Program-made: the position numbers and the translations under genes
Assembly: GCA_004524515.1 (NCBI GenBank)
Contig: SDNV01000068.1
Coordinates: forward strand, 1-14,755
Length of the DNA: 14,755 nt
Origin: Promethearchaeota archaeon
Lineage (GTDB): Archaea; Asgardarchaeota; Lokiarchaeia; Sigynarchaeales; SOKP01
Direction of reading: 5' to 3'
In this document: in pieces, positions 6,631 through 14,024 of the stretch
Layout of the letters: the number at the start of each line of letters is the position of its first letter
Position numbering within the stretch: position 1 is the stretch's first letter
Notes under the pieces: model-generated
Told to the model about the DNA's origin: nothing
The model's database searches: none
The model's input: only the letters and a program-made list of their open reading frames with translations

Positions 6631-7932
6631 TTATAACATCTTGAAAAATCTTCGTAAACCTCTGGACATAATAAACTGTTGTATTTGACGGCTTCCTCCG
6701 ATTATCTCCTGAATTCTTGAAATATGCAATAAGTCATCCATCATGGTATTATCACAAAGTCCAGCACCCCCCATTACATTCGCAGCTTCATAGCAGACAT
6801 ATTTAGACAATTGAGCACAACTGTATTTATATTGGCTAGCTGCGGGGACCATCGCTTGAGAAATGTTCTCTGGCAATTCTCCTCCGTACTTTTTCATTTT
6901 CTCATCATAGACTTCGCAAAATTTCAATAACCCGTGTATAATAGAGGTGGTTCTGGCCCATAAATCGGTCAAAAGAAATCCAACACCTTGAAATAATAAA
7001 ATTTCTTGATCAAATTGCTTTCTCATATTCGCATAAATTATAGCATGAGAAAGAGCATTCCAACTTTCACTGGCACCTCGTAAAGCAATTGCGATTCTTT
7101 CAGGAATAAGCCCCTCAAAAAGGTGTTCGCGACCTTTACCAACCCCCGCTAATATGTATTCTTTAGGCACTCTTAAATTTACTAATTTCTCCTTACCAAG
7201 ATAAAGTTTAGGGACCCATGGAATACCCACTCTTTCGCAATTCCATCCTTCCCAGGACGTATCAATTAAGAATTGAGCCATCATGGCTCCATTGTTCTTT
7301 TCGGCCGTTGCATAGGCAACTGCCCATTTTGATTTTGGTGCATTCGTATTATAAATTTTCTCGCCATTTAAAACAAAACTACCATCTTCTTGTTCCTGAC
7401 ATGTTGTCAATTGGTGTACCGCATCAGATCCCCTCTCTGGCTCAGTTATTAATAAGCAACCTGAACCTTCTCCTGTTGCTAATTCTTTTAATGCGTTTAA
7501 TCTTACAGGAATATTATCATGGTGCCAATATATCGGATTTATACAAATAACGGTTGCTCCGGTTAACATAGTAAATTGTGGATCAAATTGATCAGTTCCC
7601 AGTATTCTCATAAAATCAGCTACTAATCCATGCTCTTCGTAGTCTAAGTCCACACATCCAAAATCATGCATTCTAGTAATTAGTCCTTTTTTTCCAAAGG
7701 CGGGAACCCAATCATAAATATCTTCATCCGGTTTATGAGTAATATTGTTCTCGTTTTCAAAATTCAAACAGAACTTCTGAACATCTAGGAGGAAGTTTAG
7801 TTGATCTTCAGACAAAAATGGTTTTAAATTTTCATTAAGAAAAGTATATCTGTTTTCTAGATTTAATTTTTCGAGAATTTCGTCATTTACTGCTTGGGCA
7901 TATTTAGTTTTTCTTACAGGCACTTTCTTCAC
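6631..7932 (-). CDS. Acyl-CoA dehydrogenase family protein, divergent (isovaleryl/long-chain-type active site)
   Basis: FAD-dependent acyl-CoA dehydrogenase (433 aa), expected to make a 2,3-double bond in an acyl-CoA and pass electrons to an electron-transfer flavoprotein, whose genes are not in this window. Middle-domain flavin motif ITEPERGSDAV (162-172), beta-domain FVLNGEKIYNTNA (186-198), and C-terminal helical domain with RKQFDQEILLFQGVGF and NVMGGAGL. The usual catalytic Glu before GTS is replaced (G412 in IIGGSRQIQ), but Glu is present at the alternative helix-G position (E278 in PERIAIA), the arrangement of isovaleryl-CoA and long-chain acyl-CoA dehydrogenases. The N-terminus, with an Asp/Trp-rich stretch near residues 69-77, diverges from standard short-chain enzymes. 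It starts with GTG at 7932 and is co-transcribed with the hydroxyacyl-CoA dehydrogenase. Substrate unknown. Confidence 0.9.
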   Translation of the reverse strand: MKKVPVRKTKYAQAVNDEILEKLNLENRYTFLNENLKPFLSEDQLNFLLDVQKFCLNFENENNITHKPDEDIYDWVPAFGKKGLITRMHDFGCVDLDYEEHGLVADFMRILGTDQFDPQFTMLTGATVICINPIYWHHDNIPVRLNALKELATGEGSGCLLITEPERGSDAVHQLTTCQEQEDGSFVLNGEKIYNTNAPKSKWAVAYATAEKNNGAMMAQFLIDTSWEGWNCERVGIPWVPKLYLGKEKLVNLRVPKEYILAGVGKGREHLFEGLIPERIAIALRGASESWNALSHAIIYANMRKQFDQEILLFQGVGFLLTDLWARTTSIIHGLLKFCEVYDEKMKKYGGELPENISQAMVPAASQYKYSCAQLSKYVCYEAANVMGGAGLCDNTMMDDLLHISRIQEIIGGSRQIQQFIMSRGLRRFFKML

Positions 7933-8052
7933 TTAAATTTGCAATAATTTGTAAAATTAATAATATTTAGAAAAAAAAGAATATAATTGTTTTTTTTTCA
8001 AATTCTTGGAAATTTCTAGATAATTTTTGAATTATATCAGATTCTCATATCT

Positions 8053-8943
8053 TTATTTCTTTATAAGCGTAAAGATAAAGGTTAGCCATAAGGGAATGCC
8101 TGTTAGGAGCATAATAAATCCTAAATCTAATCGGCCAATTAAGAAGCCGTAAAATGCATAATTAAGCCCAATATATAATAAAACGCATGGTGGTATCAAA
8201 TCAAAAGCTTTATTGCGTCTTAATGAATTGCGCTTCCAGATGATCAAGAATGATGCTATAATTACTGTTGATATCGCCCAAATAACGAGTCCTATGAGAG
8301 GCATGTAATATATGTATGGATTTAAAGAAATTATCCCAACAATTATTAATATCCCTATACATATTGGAATTACAAGTAATAATGTATACAATTTTCGGCT
8401 TAATGAATGTATCTCATCAATTCCGTGAATTGTGTATAATTTAACGCTTTTATTTTCTTTATCCCATCCTAGTCCATAAGCAATTAAAAAAGCGATAGGG
8501 ATAAAGAACCAACCAAAAAAATTAAAGCCGGGTACTCCAAAATATTCTCCTTTATCAGTTTCCCATGTCCAGAGACCTAATTCGACAGCCACTGGATCCA
8601 TACCCCAATCTAAACTAAGAGCAATTAAGGAGGTAGCAATAATACGCTGCCAAGTATTTAATTCAAGACGTTCAGCGATAATCATTACACTATAAATAAT
8701 ACCAACCCACGCTAATGAAACAGGTAATGGAACTACTTCCAAAATCATGACAAAATCAGTAGCATAATGATAGTGACCATTAGTAACACCCATATATTCT
8801 AAGAAGGTGCCGTAAATAAATAGTATAAATAACATGAGCAGTCTCTGGAGTCTATTTTCTTTCGAATCCAATAATGCATGAATTATAGCAAGAGCACATA
8901 AGATATATCCAACTAAAGAAGGGAGTATTTCAAAACTTAACAT
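8053..8943 (-). CDS. Carotenoid biosynthesis membrane protein (CruF / DUF422-like)
   Basis: A 296-residue polytopic membrane protein with about eight hydrophobic segments. The central signature LDWGMDPVAVELGLWTW (111-127) and the following YFGVPGFNFFGW (134-145) match the CruF/DUF422 carotenoid-synthesis family, whose members hydrate C50 or acyclic carotenoids (bisanhydrobacterioruberin hydratase in haloarchaea, gamma-carotene 1',2'-hydratase in bacteria). The conserved E49 in FLEYMG and D112/D116 are the likely functional acidic residues (inference from conservation). No other carotenoid gene (phytoene synthase, desaturase, lycopene elongase) is in the window. ATG at 8943 is preceded by an AAAGAG-like leader. 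It is flanked by intergenic gaps of 120 and 144 bp, so probably its own transcription unit. The family assignment is fairly firm; the exact reaction is not. Confidence 0.78.
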   Translation of the reverse strand: MLSFEILPSLVGYILCALAIIHALLDSKENRLQRLLMLFILFIYGTFLEYMGVTNGHYHYATDFVMILEVVPLPVSLAWVGIIYSVMIIAERLELNTWQRIIATSLIALSLDWGMDPVAVELGLWTWETDKGEYFGVPGFNFFGWFFIPIAFLIAYGLGWDKENKSVKLYTIHGIDEIHSLSRKLYTLLLVIPICIGILIIVGIISLNPYIYYMPLIGLVIWAISTVIIASFLIIWKRNSLRRNKAFDLIPPCVLLYIGLNYAFYGFLIGRLDLGFIMLLTGIPLWLTFIFTLIKK

Positions 8944-9087
8944 TTTAAACTCTTTTAATTCCTAATTAATTGGTAATATGAAAATAAGATGTATGAACTT
9001 ATTTAAAGTATTTTAACTATACATTATTGTCTTAAATCAATTAACTTTAACAAAGAGTGGATTAAAACCAATATGGTTTTTAATAAA

Positions 9088-9816
9088 CTAATTAAAGGTA
9101 AAATTATGGACTTCCTTTTTAATATACTCTTTTTTAATTAATAAATCCATTTCCGCGTTCAACCAACATAATTCATCATAGGTACAAGATGATATAAATA
9201 CATCTTCAGCTTTTTTCTTTATATCTTCAATAGAAGGCATTCTAAGAGTATATTTTAAAATCTTTTCTGCTAACATCCAACATAAATCGTCATATGAATA
9301 ATTTTCAAGAGATAGATAATAAGCGGCTTCTCTTATCTGATGCTCTAGCTCAAGTTCTTCTTGGTCTATGGCTTTTTCTTCTGGTTGAATTTTCCTATAT
9401 CTCTTAAGTTGTTCCAACCATTCTATTAAATTTGTTTCAATATTCACTTTTTTATTTTTAAGGGATATTAATTCTTTTCCAGATTTATCAATCTTCTGAG
9501 GTTTTTCTAATTTTAATTCAGGCCTTCTCTCAATTGTAATACCCGGTAATAATCCCTTCTTTAAATCATCCATCATCGCTAAAAAAGAGCCATATTCTCG
9601 ATCTTGTCTCATTATTCGTATTTTTGTCTCACCACGTTCTTTCTCATATTTCCTTGCAAATTCAGCAGTAATATCCTTTTTTTTTTGAGACGCATTAACA
9701 CCTACCCAGATATAAACGATTATTTGGTCGTCGACGATATAGATGTTATCATTCAAAAATTCCAACTTGTCTATATTGATCATTTCTCCGTTCTCATTAA
9801 CCTTAAATAGCTGCAT
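9088..9816 (-). CDS. Gelsolin-like domain protein with C-terminal tandem DUF2934-like repeats
   Basis: A 242-residue cytoplasmic protein, with no signal peptide or membrane segment. Residues about 1-95 form one gelsolin-like domain: the IYIVDDQIIVYIWVGVNAS segment (25-43) gives the strand-turn-strand with VWxG-type signature, followed by the helix KKKDITAEFARKYEKER and a strand. Single and double gelsolin domains are an Asgard hallmark and can bind or sever actin under Ca2+ control in tested examples. A charged linker (96-160) follows. Then come two tandem copies of a roughly 38-residue helical module (161-198 and 199-236), each with I(R/K)xxA, then YD(D/E)LCWxxAE. This pattern resembles the small bacterial DUF2934 domain (inference). 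ATG at 9816; neighbours are enzymes, so the context does not inform function. Actin binding is plausible for the first domain; the role of the repeats is unknown. Confidence 0.75.
   Translation of the reverse strand: MQLFKVNENGEMINIDKLEFLNDNIYIVDDQIIVYIWVGVNASQKKKDITAEFARKYEKERGETKIRIMRQDREYGSFLAMMDDLKKGLLPGITIERRPELKLEKPQKIDKSGKELISLKNKKVNIETNLIEWLEQLKRYRKIQPEEKAIDQEELELEHQIREAAYYLSLENYSYDDLCWMLAEKILKYTLRMPSIEDIKKKAEDVFISSCTYDELCWLNAEMDLLIKKEYIKKEVHNFTFN
9109..9336 (-). repeat. Coding tandem repeat: two roughly 38-codon modules in the gelsolin-like gene
   Basis: The encoded modules at residues 161-198 and 199-236 align without gaps: I161/I199, A165/A203, Y175/Y213, D176/D214, LCW at 178-180 and 216-218, and AE at 183-184 and 221-222. 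The DNA copies have diverged, so the duplication is old and maintained at protein level. Confidence 0.7.
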
Positions 9817-10080
9817 AATATTATCGCAAAACTCAAAAAATAGTAGTATAAATTTAAATACACATTAAATATTTAAAAGTCTTTTTCAAAAGAGAATAAA
9901 GACTCTAAAATTCATATTGAGTTCCAAATTTAAAAATTTTTTTTTAAAAGAACCTCTATTAATTTGATTTAGAACTAAAATATAATAATTAATGAATCTT
10001 AAATATCGTCTAAACCAATTAATATACATTTTAATGAAAAAAATAATTATTGCAATAAAGAATGTAAAATTGTGATTTTA

Positions 10081-11301
10081 ATGGAAGGACATGTTCATTT
10101 TGAGGATTTAAGTTTAGATTTTGGATATTCTTGTATGCCTGATAGACTCCATTTCTATACTAAAGAAGAAAATGATTTTCGGATGGAGGTACGGCAATGG
10201 TGTAAGGAAAATGTTTTACCCGTTGCAGAGAAAATTGACAGGGATAGAGATAAAGAGCTTGCCGTTGAAATTTTACGTAAGATGAAGCCGTATTTAAATA
10301 TTATTATCCCGGAAGAAGTTGGAGGTCTTGGTAAAGGATTATTATATCGTACGATTTTTGGTGAGGAATTGACTGCATTTTCTTATGCTTTAGCGGGTAT
10401 ATTTGGTGGTTCTTCTTGTTTATTTGCCGGTCCAGTTATTGAATTTGGTACTGCCGAGCAAAAAAAGAAATATCTCCCGGGAATTGCGGATGGAACTAAA
10501 ATTGGAGCTATTGGAATAACTGAACCAATGGGAGGGTCCGATGCTATAGGGGGGATGAGATTAAGAGCTAAAAAGGAAGGGGATTGCTATATATTAAATG
10601 GAGAAAAATGCTTTATAACCAACGGAAGTGTGGCAGATTATATCTGTCTTTATGCTATTACTAATGATCAAGTTAAAGCCCATCAAGGAATGACTGCGTT
10701 CATATTTGAGACGGATACTCCGGGGTTTGAAGTGGTTAAGGATTATAAACATATGGGGAGAAGAGGAATGCCTAACTCCCATTTGAGATTTAATAATTGT
10801 AAAGTCCCTGTAGAAAATGTATTACATAAAGAGAATTCCGGATTAGATGTATTACTTTTTGGGCTCGATGGGGAAAGAACCTTTACGGCATCTCAATATT
10901 TAGGACTAGCAAGGAGTGCTTTCGAAGTAGCCTATAGATATGCCCATAAGCGTGTACAATTTAGAAAATCCCTCTACTCGTTCCAGGGTATTTCATTTAA
11001 GATCAGCGAAATGTTTATGGATATAGAACTTAATAGAATGGCTATAGCACAAATTGCTAGAATGCTAGATGAGGGACATAATTGTAGAGCATGGGTAGCT
11101 GCGGTTAAAGCACGAATAGCAGACGCTACTGTAAAAATTACTCAAGATGCCATACAAGTTGTCGGGGGTTTAGGTTATTCAGAAGAATATCCTTTGGAAC
11201 GATATTATAGAGATGCGAAAATAGGTCAAATATCAGCTGGAACTGCTGAGATTATGAGATATTTAATTACTACAGAAATGAGAAGAATGTGGGGAGAATA
11301 A
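10081..11301 (+). CDS. Acyl-CoA dehydrogenase (isovaleryl/long-chain-type active site)
   Basis: FAD-dependent acyl-CoA dehydrogenase (406 aa from this start), introducing the 2,3-double bond in an acyl-CoA as the first step of beta-oxidation. Numbering from the upstream GTG at 10072: ITEPMGGSDA (149-158) at the flavin site, ILNGEKCFITNG (174-185), and the C-terminal domain with VVGGLGYSEEYPLERYYRDAKI (363-384, read in pieces). The canonical Glu of the YEGT motif is Ala (A389 in ISAGTAEIM), while Glu occurs at the helix-G position (E268 in LDGERTFTA), as in isovaleryl- and long-chain acyl-CoA dehydrogenases. So the enzyme is probably active, with a relocated base. ATG at 10081 is preferred over GTG at 10072; neither has a Shine-Dalgarno site. 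It is first of the plus-strand group with crotonase (92-nt gap) and thiolase. Confidence 0.94.
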   Translation: MEGHVHFEDLSLDFGYSCMPDRLHFYTKEENDFRMEVRQWCKENVLPVAEKIDRDRDKELAVEILRKMKPYLNIIIPEEVGGLGKGLLYRTIFGEELTAFSYALAGIFGGSSCLFAGPVIEFGTAEQKKKYLPGIADGTKIGAIGITEPMGGSDAIGGMRLRAKKEGDCYILNGEKCFITNGSVADYICLYAITNDQVKAHQGMTAFIFETDTPGFEVVKDYKHMGRRGMPNSHLRFNNCKVPVENVLHKENSGLDVLLFGLDGERTFTASQYLGLARSAFEVAYRYAHKRVQFRKSLYSFQGISFKISEMFMDIELNRMAIAQIARMLDEGHNCRAWVAAVKARIADATVKITQDAIQVVGGLGYSEEYPLERYYRDAKIGQISAGTAEIMRYLITTEMRRMWGE

Positions 11302-11381
11302 AACGCGTTTTATCTCTAAATTAAACAAATCCGATAATTATAGAAAAAAATCAAAATTTAGTAAAAAAAACAAATTAAAAT

Positions 11382-11386
11382 GAGGG
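11382..11386 (+). promoter_or_regulatory. Shine-Dalgarno site for the crotonase gene
   Basis: GAGGG followed by seven A residues and the ATG at 11394. It fixes the start and supports translation from the transcript of the upstream acyl-CoA dehydrogenase gene. Confidence 0.6.
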
Positions 11387-11393
11387 AAAAAAA

Positions 11394-12185
11394 ATGGCAA
11401 AATATATTGAATTGATAATAAAAGATAAGATTGGCACTATCAAACTTATTGATTCTGACAATTTTAATCCGTTAAGCAAGGAGACTGCTAAAGAATTATT
11501 AGCAACCTTAGATCAACTTAAAAATAACTCTGAGGTGAGATGCGTCATAATTACAGGCTCCGGAAAAGCTTTTTCTGCAGGGGGAAATATTAAAGAGTTC
11601 AAATCAAGTATCGAAAACGGGACACCTGGGCAGTCCATGGACGATTTATTACAAGATCTATATAAGATTACGAAAGTGCTACGCTTATATCCAAAGCCAG
11701 TTCTAGCAGCAGTAAATGGATGGGCCGTAGGAGCGGGAATGAATTTAGCACTTTCATGTGATTTTATAGTCGCTGCAGAAAAAGCAGGATTTCGACAATC
11801 TTTTTGTAAATTGGCATTAATACCAGGTTTTGCTGGGACGATATTATTGAGTCGTCAGCTAACATGGCAACAAGCAGTCCAAATGTCTTTTTTTGGAGAT
11901 ACATATTCAGCAGAAGACATGAAAAATCTTGGTTTTGTTAATCAAATAGTTCCATTAGATGAATTGGAAGAAGTTTCAATAGAATGGGCCAAAAAATTTG
12001 CGAGTGGACCAACTTTGACATATGCGAGAACAAAAAAATTGTTTTTTGATGCCCTTAACTCTCCATTTGATGAACATCTTGAAAATGAAAGACAAATGCA
12101 AATTAAATCAGCTGAGAGTGAAGATTTTAAAATAGGGGTAAATGCCATAATAGATAAAAAGGAACCCGAATTTATTGGAAAATAA
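11394..12185 (+). CDS. Crotonase-family protein (PaaG-like), lacking hydratase glutamates
   Basis: A 263-residue enoyl-CoA hydratase/isomerase superfamily member. The oxyanion-hole elements are intact: AFSAGGNIKEF (59-69) and NGWAVGAG (108-115). Family spacing continues with NLALSCDFIVAAEKAGF. However, both glutamates that add water in true enoyl-CoA hydratases are absent: the first position is N117 and the second falls at F137 (FRQSFCKL). The local sequence (GAGxNLALxCD, then FxxxFxKLxLIP) resembles PaaG-type acyl-CoA isomerases, but the acidic residue after LIP in PaaG is G145 here. In this gene context the expected job would be 2-enoyl-CoA hydration or a double-bond/ring isomerisation. The missing acids argue for isomerase or another crotonase chemistry. 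It lies between acyl-CoA dehydrogenase and thiolase genes, 13 nt before the latter. Confidence 0.9.
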   Translation: MAKYIELIIKDKIGTIKLIDSDNFNPLSKETAKELLATLDQLKNNSEVRCVIITGSGKAFSAGGNIKEFKSSIENGTPGQSMDDLLQDLYKITKVLRLYPKPVLAAVNGWAVGAGMNLALSCDFIVAAEKAGFRQSFCKLALIPGFAGTILLSRQLTWQQAVQMSFFGDTYSAEDMKNLGFVNQIVPLDELEEVSIEWAKKFASGPTLTYARTKKLFFDALNSPFDEHLENERQMQIKSAESEDFKIGVNAIIDKKEPEFIGK

Positions 12186-12198
12186 AATTTATAGAGTG

Positions 12199-13419
12199 AT
12201 GTTATTGACAGAATCAAAAGAAGTGGTAATTGTAGATTATTTACGTACTCCCATATCCCGAAGTCGTCCTACTCAACCTGAACGAGATGTTTTTCATGAA
12301 ATACCAGCAGATATTTTATTATCAAAAGTTATAAAAGAAATAATCTCGAGAGCTAAATTTGAGCCTTCGGATATTGATGAGGTTATTACTGGTTGTGCCA
12401 ATCAAGTTAAAGAAAATTTTCTCTACGGGGGAAGACATCCTATCTTCTTAGGGGAATTAGCTGTGACCACCGCCGCTATGGGAGTAGATCGTCAATGTGG
12501 ATCGAGTATGACAAGTGTTCATATAGGGGCAATGGAAATAATGACGGGCAATTCTGAAATCGTACTCGCATGCGGAATGGAACATATGACACGAATTCCT
12601 AGAGGTACGGACCTGACACTTCGCCATACAGAGCTTGGGGATAAGAAAAGGTTTCCTAATCATGCTATATATGATTTAACTACGGGTTATTCCATGCTCC
12701 AAACTGCTCAACAATTATGGGAACAAAATCCCGATATAACTCGAGAAGATATGGATCTTTGGAGTTTAAACTCACACAATAGAGCTATAAAAGCGAGGGA
12801 TAAAGGTTTTTTTGATAGGGAAATCCTTCCAATCGAGGGTACTTTACCAGATGGCTCTAAAAAGTTAATAAAATATGATCAATCAATGCGAGGAGGATCC
12901 ACATTAGAAACCATGCAAAATTTACCCGTAGTATCTAAAGGGATAACTAAAGAACCTCAAATAACTGCTGGGAATAGCTCACCGTTAAATGCTGGAGCAG
13001 GTTGTTGCGTGCTCATGTCAGGAAATCGAGCGGAGGATTTAGGAATTAAACCGATGGTAAAAATAAGGTCTATGGGATGGGCAGGAGTGAATCCTGGAGT
13101 GATGGGTCAAGGTCCCGTACCAGCTAGTAAAAAAGCTCTTAATCAGGCAGGATTGAATGTGGATGATATAGATTTTTGGGAAATCAATGAAGCGTTCGCA
13201 ATCGTTCCTTTGTATGCTATGAAAATTCTTAATATCCCACCAGAGAAAGTGAATGTGAAAGGGGGCGCTATTGCTTTAGGACATCCTCTAGGAATGACTG
13301 GAGTAAGATTAGTTGGAACCCTTGCTAGAATTTTAAATAGTGAAGGGGGAAAAATTGGCCTTGCTACAGCTTGTGTTGGGGGAGGTCAGGGTGTTGCTAC
13401 GATTATTGAGAAGATATAA
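12199..13419 (+). CDS. Thiolase (acetyl-CoA acyltransferase)
   Basis: A degradative-type thiolase (406 aa) that splits 3-oxoacyl-CoA with CoA to acetyl-CoA and a shortened acyl-CoA, the last step of beta-oxidation; it can also run in reverse as an acetyl-CoA C-acetyltransferase. Numbered from this start, the nucleophile Cys is C100 (DRQCGSSM), followed by NEAF (330-333), the general-base His H362 (ALGHPLG) and the second Cys C392 (CVGGGQG). All are at usual thiolase positions, so it should be active; it is not the archaeal DUF35-linked thiolase type that lacks these features. ATG at 12199 gives the normal N-terminus leading to VVIVDYLRTPISR. A TTG at 12175 would overlap the crotonase and adds eight unneeded residues. 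It is the third gene of the plus-strand set. Confidence 0.95.
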   Translation: MLLTESKEVVIVDYLRTPISRSRPTQPERDVFHEIPADILLSKVIKEIISRAKFEPSDIDEVITGCANQVKENFLYGGRHPIFLGELAVTTAAMGVDRQCGSSMTSVHIGAMEIMTGNSEIVLACGMEHMTRIPRGTDLTLRHTELGDKKRFPNHAIYDLTTGYSMLQTAQQLWEQNPDITREDMDLWSLNSHNRAIKARDKGFFDREILPIEGTLPDGSKKLIKYDQSMRGGSTLETMQNLPVVSKGITKEPQITAGNSSPLNAGAGCCVLMSGNRAEDLGIKPMVKIRSMGWAGVNPGVMGQGPVPASKKALNQAGLNVDDIDFWEINEAFAIVPLYAMKILNIPPEKVNVKGGAIALGHPLGMTGVRLVGTLARILNSEGGKIGLATACVGGGQGVATIIEKI

Positions 13420-13465
13420 GAGTTAGTGAAATACATCCCGTGAGTTTAAGGTTTCAAAAGGCTAC

Positions 13466-13997
13466 ATGTAAGGATTTCTAAGGTTTTGTCATATATATTA
13501 CGACATGGACCACAGAAAGTAGGACTTGAGCTTGATTCTGATGGTTATGCTAACTTAGATGCAGTTCTAATAATCCTCAATAAAGAATTTAGAGAAATAA
13601 CTATAACCCGACAGACTCTTGAGGATATTATCAAAAAATCTGAAAGAGAAGATTTGAAATTGTAAATTCTAAAATTAGAGCATTTTATGGGCATAGTATA
13701 GATGAAAAAATTATAATGAAAGAGAGTAGAGATTTACCCTCAATACTGTATCATGGAACTAGTCTAAAAGCATACAATACAATAAAAACAGAAGGTTTAA
13801 TTACAAAAAAACGCCAATATGTGCATTTATCGGATACCATAGAAACAGCAATTGTGGTTGGGAAGCGAAAAACAAATAGTCCTATAATTTTAAAAATTGA
13901 GGTTACATCCGCTTTAAATGAAGGAATTAAATTTTACAAATCAGGAGATATGTATCTTGCTGATTATATCCCCTTTAAATTTATAAAAAAGACTTAG
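13466..13997 (+). pseudogene. kptA: RNA 2'-phosphotransferase (KptA/Tpt1), frameshifted
   Basis: Remnant of a KptA/Tpt1 NAD+-dependent RNA 2'-phosphotransferase, which removes the splice-junction 2'-phosphate left by some RNA ligases. One frame (codons from 13465 to the stop at 13666) gives the N-terminal half with ISKVLSYILRHGP and GLELDSDGYANLDAV. The next frame gives RFEIVNSKIRAFYGHS, LYHGTS and RQYVHLSD and ends at 13997. The frames join at the GAAAGAGAAGATTT run near 13640-13653: one extra A there restores SEKRRFEI. The N-terminal frame also has no ATG, GTG or TTG before the conserved segment. The ATG at 13466 is in another frame and hits TAA, so a second one-base loss is likely. Full length (about 175 codons) and the conserved Arg/His residues remain, so it is recently broken or reflects sequencing errors. 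The downstream half alone (from ATG 13716) would not be a functional enzyme. Confidence 0.85.
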
Positions 13998-14024
13998 TAT
14001 GGGAGATAATTAAGATTTATTAAT

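Noticed and set aside
10072..10080. GTG start for the plus-strand acyl-CoA dehydrogenase
   Set aside because: The ATG three codons later is equally placed and the more usual codon; no Shine-Dalgarno site favours the GTG, so the choice remains slightly uncertain.
12175..12198. TTG start for the thiolase overlapping the crotonase gene
   Set aside because: The ATG at 12199 gives the normal thiolase N-terminus and a clean 13-nt gap; the extra eight residues have no family support.
13716..13997. A stand-alone 93-residue gene
   Set aside because: It is the C-terminal half of KptA/Tpt1; the missing N-terminal half lies just upstream in the next frame, so it is annotated as part of a broken gene.
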